Positions 53,429-64,000 of a DNA stretch of 64,000 nucleotides are shown here, one piece after another. The notes under the pieces were generated by a model that searched no databases, was not told where the DNA came from, and saw only the letters and a program-made list of their open reading frames with translations. The position numbers and the translations under genes are program-made. Every line of letters starts with the position of its first letter. The first letter of the stretch is position 1. Origin of the DNA: Quercus robur (Eukaryota; Streptophyta; Magnoliopsida; Fagales; Fagaceae); contig NC_065544.1 of the NCBI RefSeq assembly GCF_932294415.1, forward strand, positions 11,693,351-11,757,350, written 5' to 3'.

Positions 53429-53713
53429 AACCTTCAATGAGTGATTCTCAAAAAAAAAAAGTAAGTCAAACCAAATAAGAATATGGTTTAAACAATAAAA
53501 GTTGGATTAAAACAAGAAAAAAAAAAGGGATTATGATGTATATATGTATATATATTTTTTGATGAATTATTATGGTGTATATTTGATTGGCCTTTTCTTG
53601 TTATTAAAAAAAATAAAAATAAAAACCTCAACCTGAAAAAGGGCTTAAAAAAAGCCCAACCCAGTTTGTAGTTTTGAGGCAGTGTAAAATTACAAAACAT
53701 GAAACACCGATCG

Positions 53714-54407
53714 GGAGTAGGGTTGTACACGGTGCGGTGCGGTTGGTTATGGGGGGAATTTTTGCACCGCACCTATAGGGTGCAGTTTCCCTCATGCTTG
53801 ATCGCACCTCACATGTAAAGGGGCAGGAACCGGTCTACTCCAGTTTCGGTTCACCCTAACAGTGCGGTGCGGTTAGTTTGGTGCAAAAATAAAACAAACA
53901 TATAAATTAAAAATAAAAAATAAAACAAATCAATCCTCAAACAAGCCACACAAAATTATCAAACAACCCAAATATTCAAAATAAAAAAGTTCAGATGTTC
54001 TATATATATATATATATATATATCAAATTTCCACACAAAATTTTCAAACAAATTCCCAATATTTATAGAAGCATAGCAAGAAGCCAAGGAGAGGTAGCCT
54101 AGGTATTGAGCATTATACAAATTCACATACTTGTTACTGAGCATCAAAACATACTCTAGAAATTTCTATATAACAGCCATGATAGAGGAGAGAAGAGAGA
54201 GGAAAGCTTGGAGAACATTGCCATCAAGCTGTAGAAGACGTTGTTGGTGAGTGGTGACGAGCGGCGGAGGTAGGTGGGAGATAGAGAGAGAGAGAAATAG
54301 AGAGAGAGAAGAGGCGAATGAGAGAGAGTGAGGAGAGGTCTGCATCTAACTAAAGATTTTTCAAATTTAACCTAACCTCTAAATAAAACGACGTCGTTCC
54401 TGGCGTT

Positions 54408-54448
<41 letters not shown>

Positions 54449-54925
54449 CTAACACTAAATCGACGCCGTTTTGAACTTGATAGTAAAAATTTTAAATGGT
54501 TCCAAAACAACGTCATTTTGAATCAGATTTAAAATAAATAAATAAATAAATGAAACGGCATCGTTTCTAACTAAATTAACCTAAACCCTATTTTGCCTTC
54601 TTCTTCCTTTGCTTCTTTCAGTTTCACACCAAACTAGTACTCTCTCTCTCTCCCTCTCAATTTCTTTTATTTTAAAACTATGATTATATATTATATATGT
54701 ATAAGTTAAATATATATATATATCTCGGTTCGGTTCGGTTTCCCTTCGGTTTGCAGATCTTGCTGCCGACCACCGCACCGGCTGACTTCGGTAACGGAAA
54801 AAGCCTACCGATCATCGCGCTGAGAACCTTCGGTGGAGCTTTCAATGGTCAGATCGGCACGGTTTCGGGCGGTTTTGTCGGCATCGGTGAATTCTTGAAC
54901 AGGCCTAATCGGGAGCGGTGCAATG
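53714..54925. repeat. Composite repeat with CGGTTCGGTT and ACGACGTCGT motifs
   Basis: The left part begins AGGGTTGTACACGGTGCGGT and repeats GTGCGGTGCGG. The centre has degenerate copies of an ACGACGTCGTT-type palindrome (about 54387, 54461, 54506 and 54553) and a long poly-T. The right part (54726-54920) has TCGGTTCGGTTCGGTTT and GC-rich DNA. I know such GGTTCGG-type ends from plant DNA transposons, but the exact ends were not fixed and no transposase is present. The ORF at 54697-54945 is low complexity and not convincing. Confidence 0.5.
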
Positions 54926-55344
54926 CCAAAAAAAGACAAACATAATAAATTTGTTGATAATTTAATGAGCATTAACTTAAAGAAGTTTCACCTGTATTTT
55001 GTATTTATCAAAAACACAAATTTAAAAAAACAATCCAAAACACAAAATAATAAATTAGTAGTAACCCCTAATAGCCTGTTTGGATGGAGGGGGGAGTGGA
55101 GGGGAGTAGAGAAGAGTTACCTAAAAAAAAATTAATTTTGTGCTAAATCTACTCTACTTCTCCTTCTTCTCTCTCAATCCAAACGGATCATAATATCAAT
55201 TATCATTGACCACATGCGTGTAAATAATATTGTTCTTCAAATTTTGTTGATTATTTAATGAGCATTAAAGAAGTTGATTGTTGACTTAAATATAGTACTA
55301 GTATTTATCTAAAAACTACAAGCACTAAATAAATATGATTGAGT

Positions 55345-56757
55345 GGTGGACCCACTGTGGGTGGTTAGTCCAGTATTAAGAGTTTAGGAGGTAGAGATTT
55401 GTTGAGGTCTAAAAAGTTATAACACCAAGGCTTAAAATAACACATTGGGTGAACCTCATATAAAAGGGTTGAGCTCACCACAAGAGAAAATGATGGCACA
55501 AGTCCATTAAAAAAGATTTAAAACCCAGACCCCACAAAAGGACAAGCCTTAGGGCCCATGAAATGAAGGGAAGAAAGGAAAAAAAGCTCAGCCTGTCAAG
55601 ATCAGAAAATCAAAGGAAGTCCAGTGGGAAGAATTAGGCTGGGATACCTAGAGGCTGCTAGGGGCTCGGGATCCTCGGAACGTGCAGCACAGCTAGGATG
55701 AGATTGAGACAGTTCAAAAAGAGCACCAAGAAGCATATGGAACGAAGGACAAATACGTCATTCTCAATCACCTAAAGATGCAGAAAGGAACCAGAAGGCT
55801 TAAAGAGTAATAATTCATGAACAAGGGGCTGGTACCTAGGGCAACCCAGAAAGAAGAATTATAAAGAGAAATAGCCGGGAAAACCTTTAACCTGACAGGA
55901 ATGGATTCGGCTCACTTGGGAAAATTGACAAAAAAAAGGATAGCCAAAAAGCTGAATCTGAAAAGGTAAGGTTTAGAAGCCTTGAGGGAAGAGAGATTGG
56001 AGGTTAGCCCTCTAAGGACACCCCAGAATGGAAAGTCAACAAGAAACTTTTAGGGAAACAGTACCGAAAGAAGAAAACTATAAGAAATAAGGAAAGGACT
56101 AGTCAGTAGAGTGGCTAGCACAACATGGGCTCTAGTACTCAGGGGAGCAGAGGAGGGGAATCAGTGGTACCCCAAAACCCTAAAATGATGCTATAAAAGG
56201 GAGAAGCAGCCAACATTGAAGGGGCATTCAACAATAGTGAATCATAACGGGATCATTAAGAAAACTCTGTTAAAAACTCAAAAAAAGTAGTAAAAGAAAG
56301 AGAAATATCGTCCGGTATCCCAAAACAACCACTATAGAGCATACTTGGATTCAAAGGGATTCAAACTTTGCAAGTCTTAGAGGCTTAGATAGTCATCTAA
56401 ATCTATAATTTTTGAGTTTATTTGGACTTTGTAACACGTCTTAGTAAACACATTGTGATTTACAACTAAAGAAAGTAATGAAATATTTCATAGTGTTTTA
56501 AGGATTCTTAACAATATATTTGTCTCTCTCTTTATTACATTGTTCCTTTACTGTTTCTTACTGTTCAATACATATATATTCTTGCTTGCTAGTATGTACG
56601 TATTGTAGGATTCTTGCTCTGTGCACCACTTGGTTTGTAAACAGCCCATTTCGTTGCGGTAAACCAAGCTCAGTCCCTTTAAACAACAACTTAAAGGCCC
56701 AGGATCCTTGCTTCAACTTGGGCCTGGATACTGTCCAAAAAAGGACCCTCACATAAG
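55345..56757 (+). mobile_element. Candidate solo LTR of a retrotransposon
   Basis: A 1.4-kb block whose composition differs from its AT-rich surroundings, with a TATA-like CTATAAAAGGG at about 56191 and a transcript-end-like T-rich stretch after it, ending GGACCCTCACA. No gag or pol ORF was seen. The target duplication and the left boundary could not be fixed, so the call rests on layout only. Confidence 0.45.
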
Positions 56758-57624
56758 ATTTAAATTCAAATCCCGTAATGGGAAGCGTCTAGGAAAAAAT
56801 TTTTATGTTCTTAATTCATACTCACTAGTGATCAGGATCCTTTACTCCTGTAGGATCGAGCTCAATAAGTAAGTTGTCATCATAATCACGTCGAGGTAGA
56901 AGACGTCAACTAGGTTGCTCACTTACCCTTTTTTTTTTTTTTTTTTTTTTTGTAAATAAGCAAAAAGAAAAAGATTGAGTTGTGGAAATGATTTGGCAAA
57001 CCCACACCAAGATAGGAAGATGGATCTTTAAAAAATAAAAAAAGAAGAAGAGTATTACAAAATACAAGGTGTTAGTTTTGTAATACTAGTGGTTCCATTC
57101 CTGTAAGGCTCTAGGAAACTGTGTACTAAAATTTAGGTAGAAATTAAAGAGTCGGAAAATACCAGTTCATGTCCACCAATTGTTAATGGTTAGGCCCTTC
57201 TCACCTGAAGACTAAATTTGTTCTAACCTCCATCCACAAATTCACGTGAGGCTGGCTTCTTTTTTTAATATCCTAAATACATCTTGGGAAGTGGGAACCA
57301 AAACAATACAACAGAGTATAGAGGTCCCGGGGGGACACTGTTTAACTTGTGAGATGTTCACACTGTCTATTACACTTAAAAAATTTGGAAGTTTTAAGTC
57401 TATTTTATCACACTATCCATTAATAAAATTTTCGGTTTAATGTTTTAAAAATCTCATCATTAAATTATATGTTTTTTTTTTATATTCTTAATATATATAT
57501 ATATATATATCAAGTTTTGTGCCAATCAATCTCATTTACTATTCTATTTAGAAGTTCATCTTTTATACAAAATTTTAAATACAAAAATTTGAAGTTTAAA
57601 TATTTGTTGGATAACATAATTTTT

Positions 57625-57752
57625 TTTTTTTGAAGTTTATAGTTATTTATCATTAAACCGATCAGTTTTTGATGTAGGCGGAAATTGAACCTCAAATATC
57701 TTATTCAACAATTAGAGACTTTACCAATTGAACTAGCTGAAACCCACAATTA
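57625..57752 (-). repeat. SINE-like element, family 2, reversed
   Basis: The reverse complement reads GTGGGTTTCAGCTAGTTCAA (A box region), TTGAGGTTCAATTTC (B box region) and CTACATCAAAAACTGATCGG, as in the copy at 53268-53428. Confidence 0.72.
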
Positions 57753-58561
57753 TTGATCTAAGATTACCTTAAAATTTTAGAAGCTTGTAGAGTATAAGAA
57801 GAAAATTTAATCCAACCATATAAAAAAATAAAATAAAAAAAGTTTTATAACATAGCTTATAGTTACATACTTACATTAACTTGAACTCATCAACACACGC
57901 ATATATATAATGGTGGATGAACCTAAATACAACCAAACAACTAGCATGGAAACCTAGCAGAAACAAATACTAAAAACAACAACAACATATGAGAGAGAGA
58001 GAGGGGGAGAGTTTTATTATAGAAACGGGCATTCTGGCAAGTTCTTCTAAATGCAGTTCATATTCTGCATTTTATTTTCTTTAATGTTTAACGTTTCTAA
58101 ATGTCATAGAGTTTTAATATTAATACACACACGTCTCTTGCGCTTTGTCCGCTAATACTAGTATTATAATAAAACCAACATTTTTTTTTCCTGTTAGAGG
58201 ATGATTGATTAGAACCTCCATACTTACATTATCACATAACATGTTAAATCTAAATGCCTTGTATTATGAATAGTAAGCTTCATTGTCACTGAACAGAACC
58301 GAGTACCTACTTTACGTACATTCTCTTAATGATTCTTCATAAGATCCTAAACCAGTCAATTTTATGAACTTTAATTCACTCAGATACGTACCTATACCAT
58401 TATATCTGAATAATCAAAAATAGCATCGACTGGGGCTAACCAAATCCACATGGAGGAGATGTAGTTCCAACCCTATCTCAACTCCTAATTGAATACTTTT
58501 GCAAATGGTTATTTAACTGTATAAGCAAAGGACAAAGTTTGGCTCCAAACATGTTTCGAAC

Positions 58562-59656
58562 CAGTGGCGGTTCTAGGATTTTTTCCAAGAGGGGTCAGTA
58601 ATGACAGAGCTAAAAACTTGTCATTTGTCATGAGGGGCAAGTAAAAAATTAAATGATTAATCTTTTTTTCTATAGATATAACTTCCATATTGTATATAAT
58701 AATCTAAAATAATATTCTAAATACAATTTAGTATACAATACAACTATATTATACAATAGTCTAAAACCATTAAAAAATAGGTACAATTAACAACAACTAT
58801 TGAATACATAAACTAATATAATTAAATTACTAATCATACATTTTTGTCAACTTAATAATAACTTATTATATATATATATGTAATATCAATTATATAAAAA
58901 TATATGATAAAGAAGGAGAAGACTAGCAACACACTTAGGAGTAAGACTAGGAGTAAATGTGAAATTAAGAAAAAAATAATAACTGATATAAGTTTTTACT
59001 TTTGAAGTGGATGACTTCTTAATCATACACATAGACATAGTCACTCTCTTAAAATTGGAGATAAAAAGAAAAAATTAGAAAAAAAATAGATGGGAGAAAC
59101 AGAGATAGAAAGAATGAGGAAAAAATTACAGATATAGATATAGATTTGTTGGTTATAACAGTGATGTAATTTTTTTGTTAATGAAGAAGAAAAGTGTAAG
59201 GAAAAACAACTTCATTTCATTGTCAACTGTAAAGTAAGCTAGAATCTTAGAAAGAATGTATATAAATATATATATATATATATTTTTTTTTTTAATGAAT
59301 GAGCAAAATTTTTGGAACTGACACAATACTTTCAAAAAAATTCCACAACAAAATCTAGGTAACCAATTGTTAAAGGTAGATAAAAAAATCTTTTTAGTTG
59401 TGGGTCCAGATAAAAATAGTTACACCTTACCTCATATTATTGTAAAAATATTGTGAAATTAAAATTAAGATGATCATAATCTAACTTCAAGCTTATTTCA
59501 ATTGGGATTAAATAAAATTTAGGATTAGGGTGTTCAAATTTTTATTTTACGGGGTCAAAATGAAAAAATTAAAAAAAATTTATACATAAAAATTTTGTTT
59601 AGGCCAGGTCAGGGGGTTCATTTGAACCCCTTGGCCTTAATGTAATGCCGCCCATG
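58562..59656 (+). mobile_element. Non-autonomous hAT-like element, copy 1
   Basis: Begins CAGTGGCGGTTCTAGG; the reverse complement of the right end begins CATGGGCGGCATT. Flanked by related 8-mers TTTCGAAC (58554-58561) and TTTGAAAC (59657-59664). The body matches 33680-34740 in reverse and includes a nested MITE at about 59325-59455. It is itself inserted in another element with ends GACAAAGTTTGGCTCCAAAC (about 58531) and GTTTGAGTTAAACTTTTGCCC (about 59814-59834). No ORF. Confidence 0.78.
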
Positions 59657-60088
59657 TTTGAAACTATATTTTTTAGCTCACTATATAATGATTTATAAGA
59701 CTATTTATATGTTTATTTAAACAAATCACATAATTTATAAAGAAGTCATGTAATTAAAACTACAAATAAATAGTCTCTTTAATCACCACATATAGCAAGA
59801 TAATCCCAAGCATGTTTGAGTTAAACTTTTGCCCTCTTCTAATATGTATGTACAATCTATACATCTAAAGTCAACATAAATTTTAACTACCTTTGGATTA
59901 GTTCTTTAGTGAAAAATGTTACATATTAAGAAACAACAAATATACAATTATGAATTAAAAACACACACTTTTCAAAGATAAAAATATAACTATCAACAAT
60001 TCATTAGTTTGCACTCAAAAATCATTGTAATTGTGTGTTTATATATATTAAAAATTTGTTGTAATTGTGTGTTTATATATATTACAAC

Positions 60089-60862
60089 TTGTCTTTGTAT
60101 TTTGGGTTTTGTTAATACACATACATACCTTAAGCACTCATTAAGAAGACTTCAAAGGTCTCACCTACACTGAAAAACATCTAAAGTTAATTAATAAAAA
60201 TCTAGATTGAAATTCGTTTTGACTTCTTCTAAAAGTGGTTTCGACTCTATCATTAAATTCTACCTTAGAAGGTGCCATTTGAGACCCAGGACCCTTTACA
60301 AAATACAGTACATAAAAACATTACGTAACATTAAGTGCATCAATTTGTTCTCTTAGTTATAAGTAAACTCCCAAATCTTAGTTTATTTGTTGAAAGTTTA
60401 TTTATTAAAAATTTGACCACAATGCACAACTTGTCTTTATTTTTTGGTTTTTATTAATAGGTACCTTAGGCACTCATTAAGGAGACTTCAAGGGGTCTCA
60501 CCTACACCGAAAAATAGCAAAAGTTAATTAAAATTTGGGAAATGTGACATTTGTTTAAAAACTATTTTTAAAAACATTTTATCGAGAATAATAAAACAAT
60601 AAATATTGTTGACAAGTTTTTATATTTCTCATAAAAGTGGTGTTAAAACTTTTCTATTATGGTTTATTAACAATTGCCCTAAAGATATTCATTAACATGA
60701 CCCTAAAAATTTAGATTGAAAATGGCTTAACTTCTTATAAAAGTGGTTTCGACTCCATTATTAAATTCTACCTTAAAGGCGCCTTTTGATACCCAAGACT
60801 CTTTGTATAAAAACATTACTTAACATTAAATGCACCTACTTGTGTTCTTAGTAAGTACACTC
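60089..60862. repeat. Tandem duplication of about 290 bp, second copy enlarged
   Basis: Copy 1 (60089-60378) and copy 2 (60430-60862) share CACTCATTAAG, GGTCTCACCTACACYGAAAA, TGGTTTCGACTC and ACATTAARTGCA in order. Copy 2 has about 150-170 extra bases after AAAGTTAATT, probably an insertion. Confidence 0.82.
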
Positions 60863-61667
60863 CAAAACCTTTAGGACACGTTAGATACATTGAATAAGGA
60901 TTATATTAGGAATAGTAATTTTATATATTTATACTACTATTTAAGAGATTTCTCCTGTTTGGAATGAACATTTCGTTGGTTCAAAAATACCCTAAACTCT
61001 AAGTTTAAGCAGAAACAAAACTAGAGGACAACCTTGTAAAAATACATTTCTAACTCCTACATAAAATATTGCCTATAAAATAGAACCACTCTCCTATTAG
61101 TTTTTAAACTAAGTATTTAGAATTTTGAATTGCTCCAACTCCCTTATATTCCTCCAATCACTCAAACACATTTTCACCTTTTTTTTTTTTTTTCCTTTAA
61201 CAAGATTTACCATTTATTACCTTCTCAAAAAACAAAAAAAGATTTACCATTTATTTATAATTTTCCGGCTTCCTAATCGCATTTTTTTTCTTTCTTTCTT
61301 TAATGTCATCTTCTTTATTTTGAATTTGAAGGAAAAAAACACACTAACTATAAAACTATTACTATAACTTATCATCCACATTCCTTAAATTTAGGCGCAA
61401 GCAGCTTTCAAAACAAAACATAAATAAATGTCCTCTCTCCCCCTCCCTCTCTTTCTCTTTGAGGCATAAGCAGATGAAATTTTCTTAATACTCATTATTT
61501 TTATGTTTTCTTACTTACATGTTTGTATGTTTATCTTTATTTTACACAAGTTTATAATTCTAAAAAGATTTTCTTTTCTTTTGATGGTAGATCACAATTT
61601 GGTCTAGACAACATTAATTCTCTTTAGGCTTTCAAACTTGAAAGTTGAAACATTGTTCTATTCTACT

Positions 61668-61792
61668 ATTGGTGTATATTTAAAATAATCATTTTGTATA
61701 TACAAATGCAAAAAAAGAACAACCAACGCAATGTAGAAATACAAATGATTGGTATATATTTCAAATTAATGGTCATTTTGTATATAGAAATA

Positions 61793-61826
<34 letters not shown>

Positions 61827-61858
61827 GAATCACCAATGCAATGTAGGAATACAAATAG
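61668..61858. repeat. Tandem duplication of about 80 bp with a 31-base A run
   Basis: Units 61668-61747 and 61749-61858 share TTTTGTATATA, CACCAAYGCAATGTAG or CAACCAACGCAATG blocks and AATACAAAT. The A run of copy 2 (61794-61824) is far longer than the 7 A in copy 1. Confidence 0.82.
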
Positions 61859-64000
61859 TTTTTTTTTTTTTTTAATTTAAAAAAAGCCCCTAAATTCCTA
61901 ATAATAGATGATGTATAAGGAATAATTATATTTTTGTGAATATATTAATTTTAAAACCTATTACATGAACCATAAGATAACTATTACAAGTTTACAACTA
62001 CTTTAAAAAAGGAATAGTCACATTCATTAATTTTTAAAGAATAGTTATTGTTATTGTTATGTAATAACTAATCCATGTAATAAAAATAAGATCGGGTAAG
62101 TTTTATATTTATATGGATTTGTTGGCAAATACACAAACATAAACTTGTTTAGATATAAATTATAGAGTCTATAAATATAATTAGACAATACTCAAAGTGC
62201 TGCTAGTTAGTGTGCAAATGATTGAATCGTTTTTACACACAAATAACTATTTCATTAAATGAACTATTATAGCATGCATAATATACCCTTATTATTCTCA
62301 ATATACCCTTATTTATTTGTTGAAAGTTTGTAACATGAAAAGATATACTAATAATATAATCACATGTCAGAATCTTATTCTCTGTTTTTCTTCTTATTCT
62401 TCCTTTATTTTATTTTATTTATTTATTTATTTTTTTTTTTTTTTGTGGTATACGCATGTTGGTTTTTTGAAAGAAAAAAGAATTGTAATTATCTTTGAGT
62501 TACCTCAACTATTAAAATATTTTGTAAACGCGTATCAAGCTGTTCATGAAAATACGGCCCTGAAGAATAGTAGAAGGCGTTACTAGTCGGGTAGAAGCCG
62601 GGGTGGAAAAGGAGACCAAAACTGAAAAGAGAGGACACGTGTAAGACACCCACATAACCTGAAACCGTAATACTGCTGTAGCTGCCAACGCCACCATCCT
62701 TTGTTGTCCTCTCAGTATTAATGACAGATTTTTTTTTTTGATGAACAGTATTAATGACAGATATATCTGTCTATATATGCATGCAAAAGTCTAGCTGTGT
62801 TTACCACATAGCCGTTTCAAAATCACGATTCCCTTGCTTTCAACAATCCTAATCCTACCAAACTCCATTGAAGCTTTGGACCTTTCTCTGCCGAAATCCT
62901 CACCTTTTTCCTCCTTCTTATCCAGCAAGTCTCTTTAGTCTTTCATGTGACGAATCATATACCCTACTAGGCTACTAGCATTAGTCATATGCATAGAAGA
63001 AGTGCTTTTGAGTTATGGCATGCACCTAAGGCACATCATTTTATACATCACGAGGTTGATCATCACCCATTAGTCATAATCATATCCACAATATTTGTTT
63101 GTTTGTTTTTTTATTTATTGAATTATTAAATCAAGATATTAATCGATTTTTTATATAAGCAGGTGTCAAATCCTAGAATTATTATTTGACAACAAAGAAA
63201 TTTTACCAGTTGAACTACAAAATAAAAAGAAATGGACTTTTTTTTTTTAAGGTAAGTCTTCACTCTATATGTATAGATTTTGTTAATCATACTTGAAGAG
63301 CATAAGTTAAAGTGTATTTAATATTTTTTTAGAAAATTTTAATCTATGGTGTCCATTTTTTATAATAGTTCTTTATCATCAAATCTAGACATCAGTTTTT
63401 GATATAGATGGAAATTAAATCTCAGATCTTTTATATAATTTTATATATCTTTAGAAAATAAAGTCAAACGATGTATAAATATTAAAACAAATCAATTAAA
63501 TTTATGTGTATTTTCAAAAGTATGCATTAATGATTACATCTCATAACTATTTATTATTAATTTCCCATTTGCAGTCTTATTACACTCTTTAAGAAGTTGA
63601 AATATATGGGGATTGAGAGGTTGAAGTATATGGGATTGAGGGTGATGATTGAAGCATTCAAATTTTATAATCATTGGACCCTTCTCTTTCAAGCCTTAAG
63701 CCAATTAAATCAACCTAGCTCCTACATGCCGAAAGCTTTGTTAGATCCCACAGTTTCTTTTTTTAATTTTTTGATAGACCCCACTACTTCCATACCATCC
63801 AATGTAAAACCTCATTCACTACTTAAGTTGAGCAAACAACTTCACTAACATCATATCAGACTTAAAAGGCATCACTCATCGTCAGAGATTCTCCTAGATT
63901 GATATCAATCTCTTTAAATGGAGACCTCAGCACAAGGCCCACAATAGCAAATTCTCTCAAAAACCTTTACCAACAACACCCTCACCACTCCCTCAAGTCC

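Larger units (their letters stand above)
59835..64000. other. Intergenic DNA at the right end of the window
   Basis: No supported gene. Contains a duplicated block (60089-60378 and 60430-60862), a tandem duplication with a long A run (61668-61858), a promoter-like stretch at 62560-62930 without an ORF behind it, and SINE-like relics near 63120-63230 and 63310-63440. Confidence 0.5.

Noticed and set aside
54697-54945. 82-codon ORF in GC-rich DNA
   Set aside because: It sits within a repeat with CGGTTCGG motifs; the peptide resembles no family and the frame is explained by composition.

Overview
This is a nuclear genomic window from a flowering plant, most likely a woody eudicot. The genus cannot be fixed from the sequence. 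It is AT-rich, its genes have many spliceosomal introns, and the intergenic DNA is full of small non-autonomous transposons, tRNA-derived SINEs and microsatellites. Five protein-coding genes can be read exon by exon, and every reported exon chain keeps frame. No rRNA, complete tRNA or CRISPR array was seen.

Layout. (1) 273-2520, minus strand: 5' part of a bromodomain GTE-family gene (GTE1/GTE6 clade), cut by the left edge inside the bromodomain. (2) 4833-18887, minus: complete 12-exon MIP2 gene (plant NBAS/Sec39 homologue, 2439 aa), a subunit of the MAG2/Dsl1 tethering complex for Golgi-to-ER transport. (3) 19273-20130, minus: decayed PCaP1/DREPP fragment. (4) 20684-26088, plus: complete 9-exon GPN3 (GPN-loop GTPase, 267 aa). 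(5) 27092-27595, minus: decayed copy of the 5' end of MIP2 (exon 1 plus upstream DNA). (6) 31317-32589, minus: complete 4-exon PCaP1/DREPP gene (218 aa). (7) 43643-50395, minus: complete 17-exon MCM6 replicative helicase gene (837 aa), with two E2F-type sites just upstream. (8) 50550-64000: no intact gene, mostly repeats.

The most striking structure is the set of paralogous pieces around GPN3. The order is [MIP2 intact - PCaP1 pseudogene] - GPN3 - [MIP2 pseudogene - PCaP1 intact], all MIP2 and PCaP1 pieces on the minus strand. This is what a direct segmental duplication leaves when each copy loses a different gene.

The five genes do not form a pathway: chromatin reading (GTE), vesicle tethering (MIP2), GTPase-assisted RNA polymerase assembly (GPN3), a plasma-membrane phosphoinositide/Ca2+ binding protein (PCaP1) and DNA replication (MCM6). 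Other features are two GC-AG introns (GTE, MCM6), several SINEs with target-site duplications, a hAT-like element in an MCM6 intron with a perfect 8-bp target duplication, a Mutator-like MITE with a perfect 9-bp target duplication, nested transposons, and a perfect 33-bp-arm hairpin in a GPN3 intron. Homology calls come from recognising the protein families by eye, without a database search.
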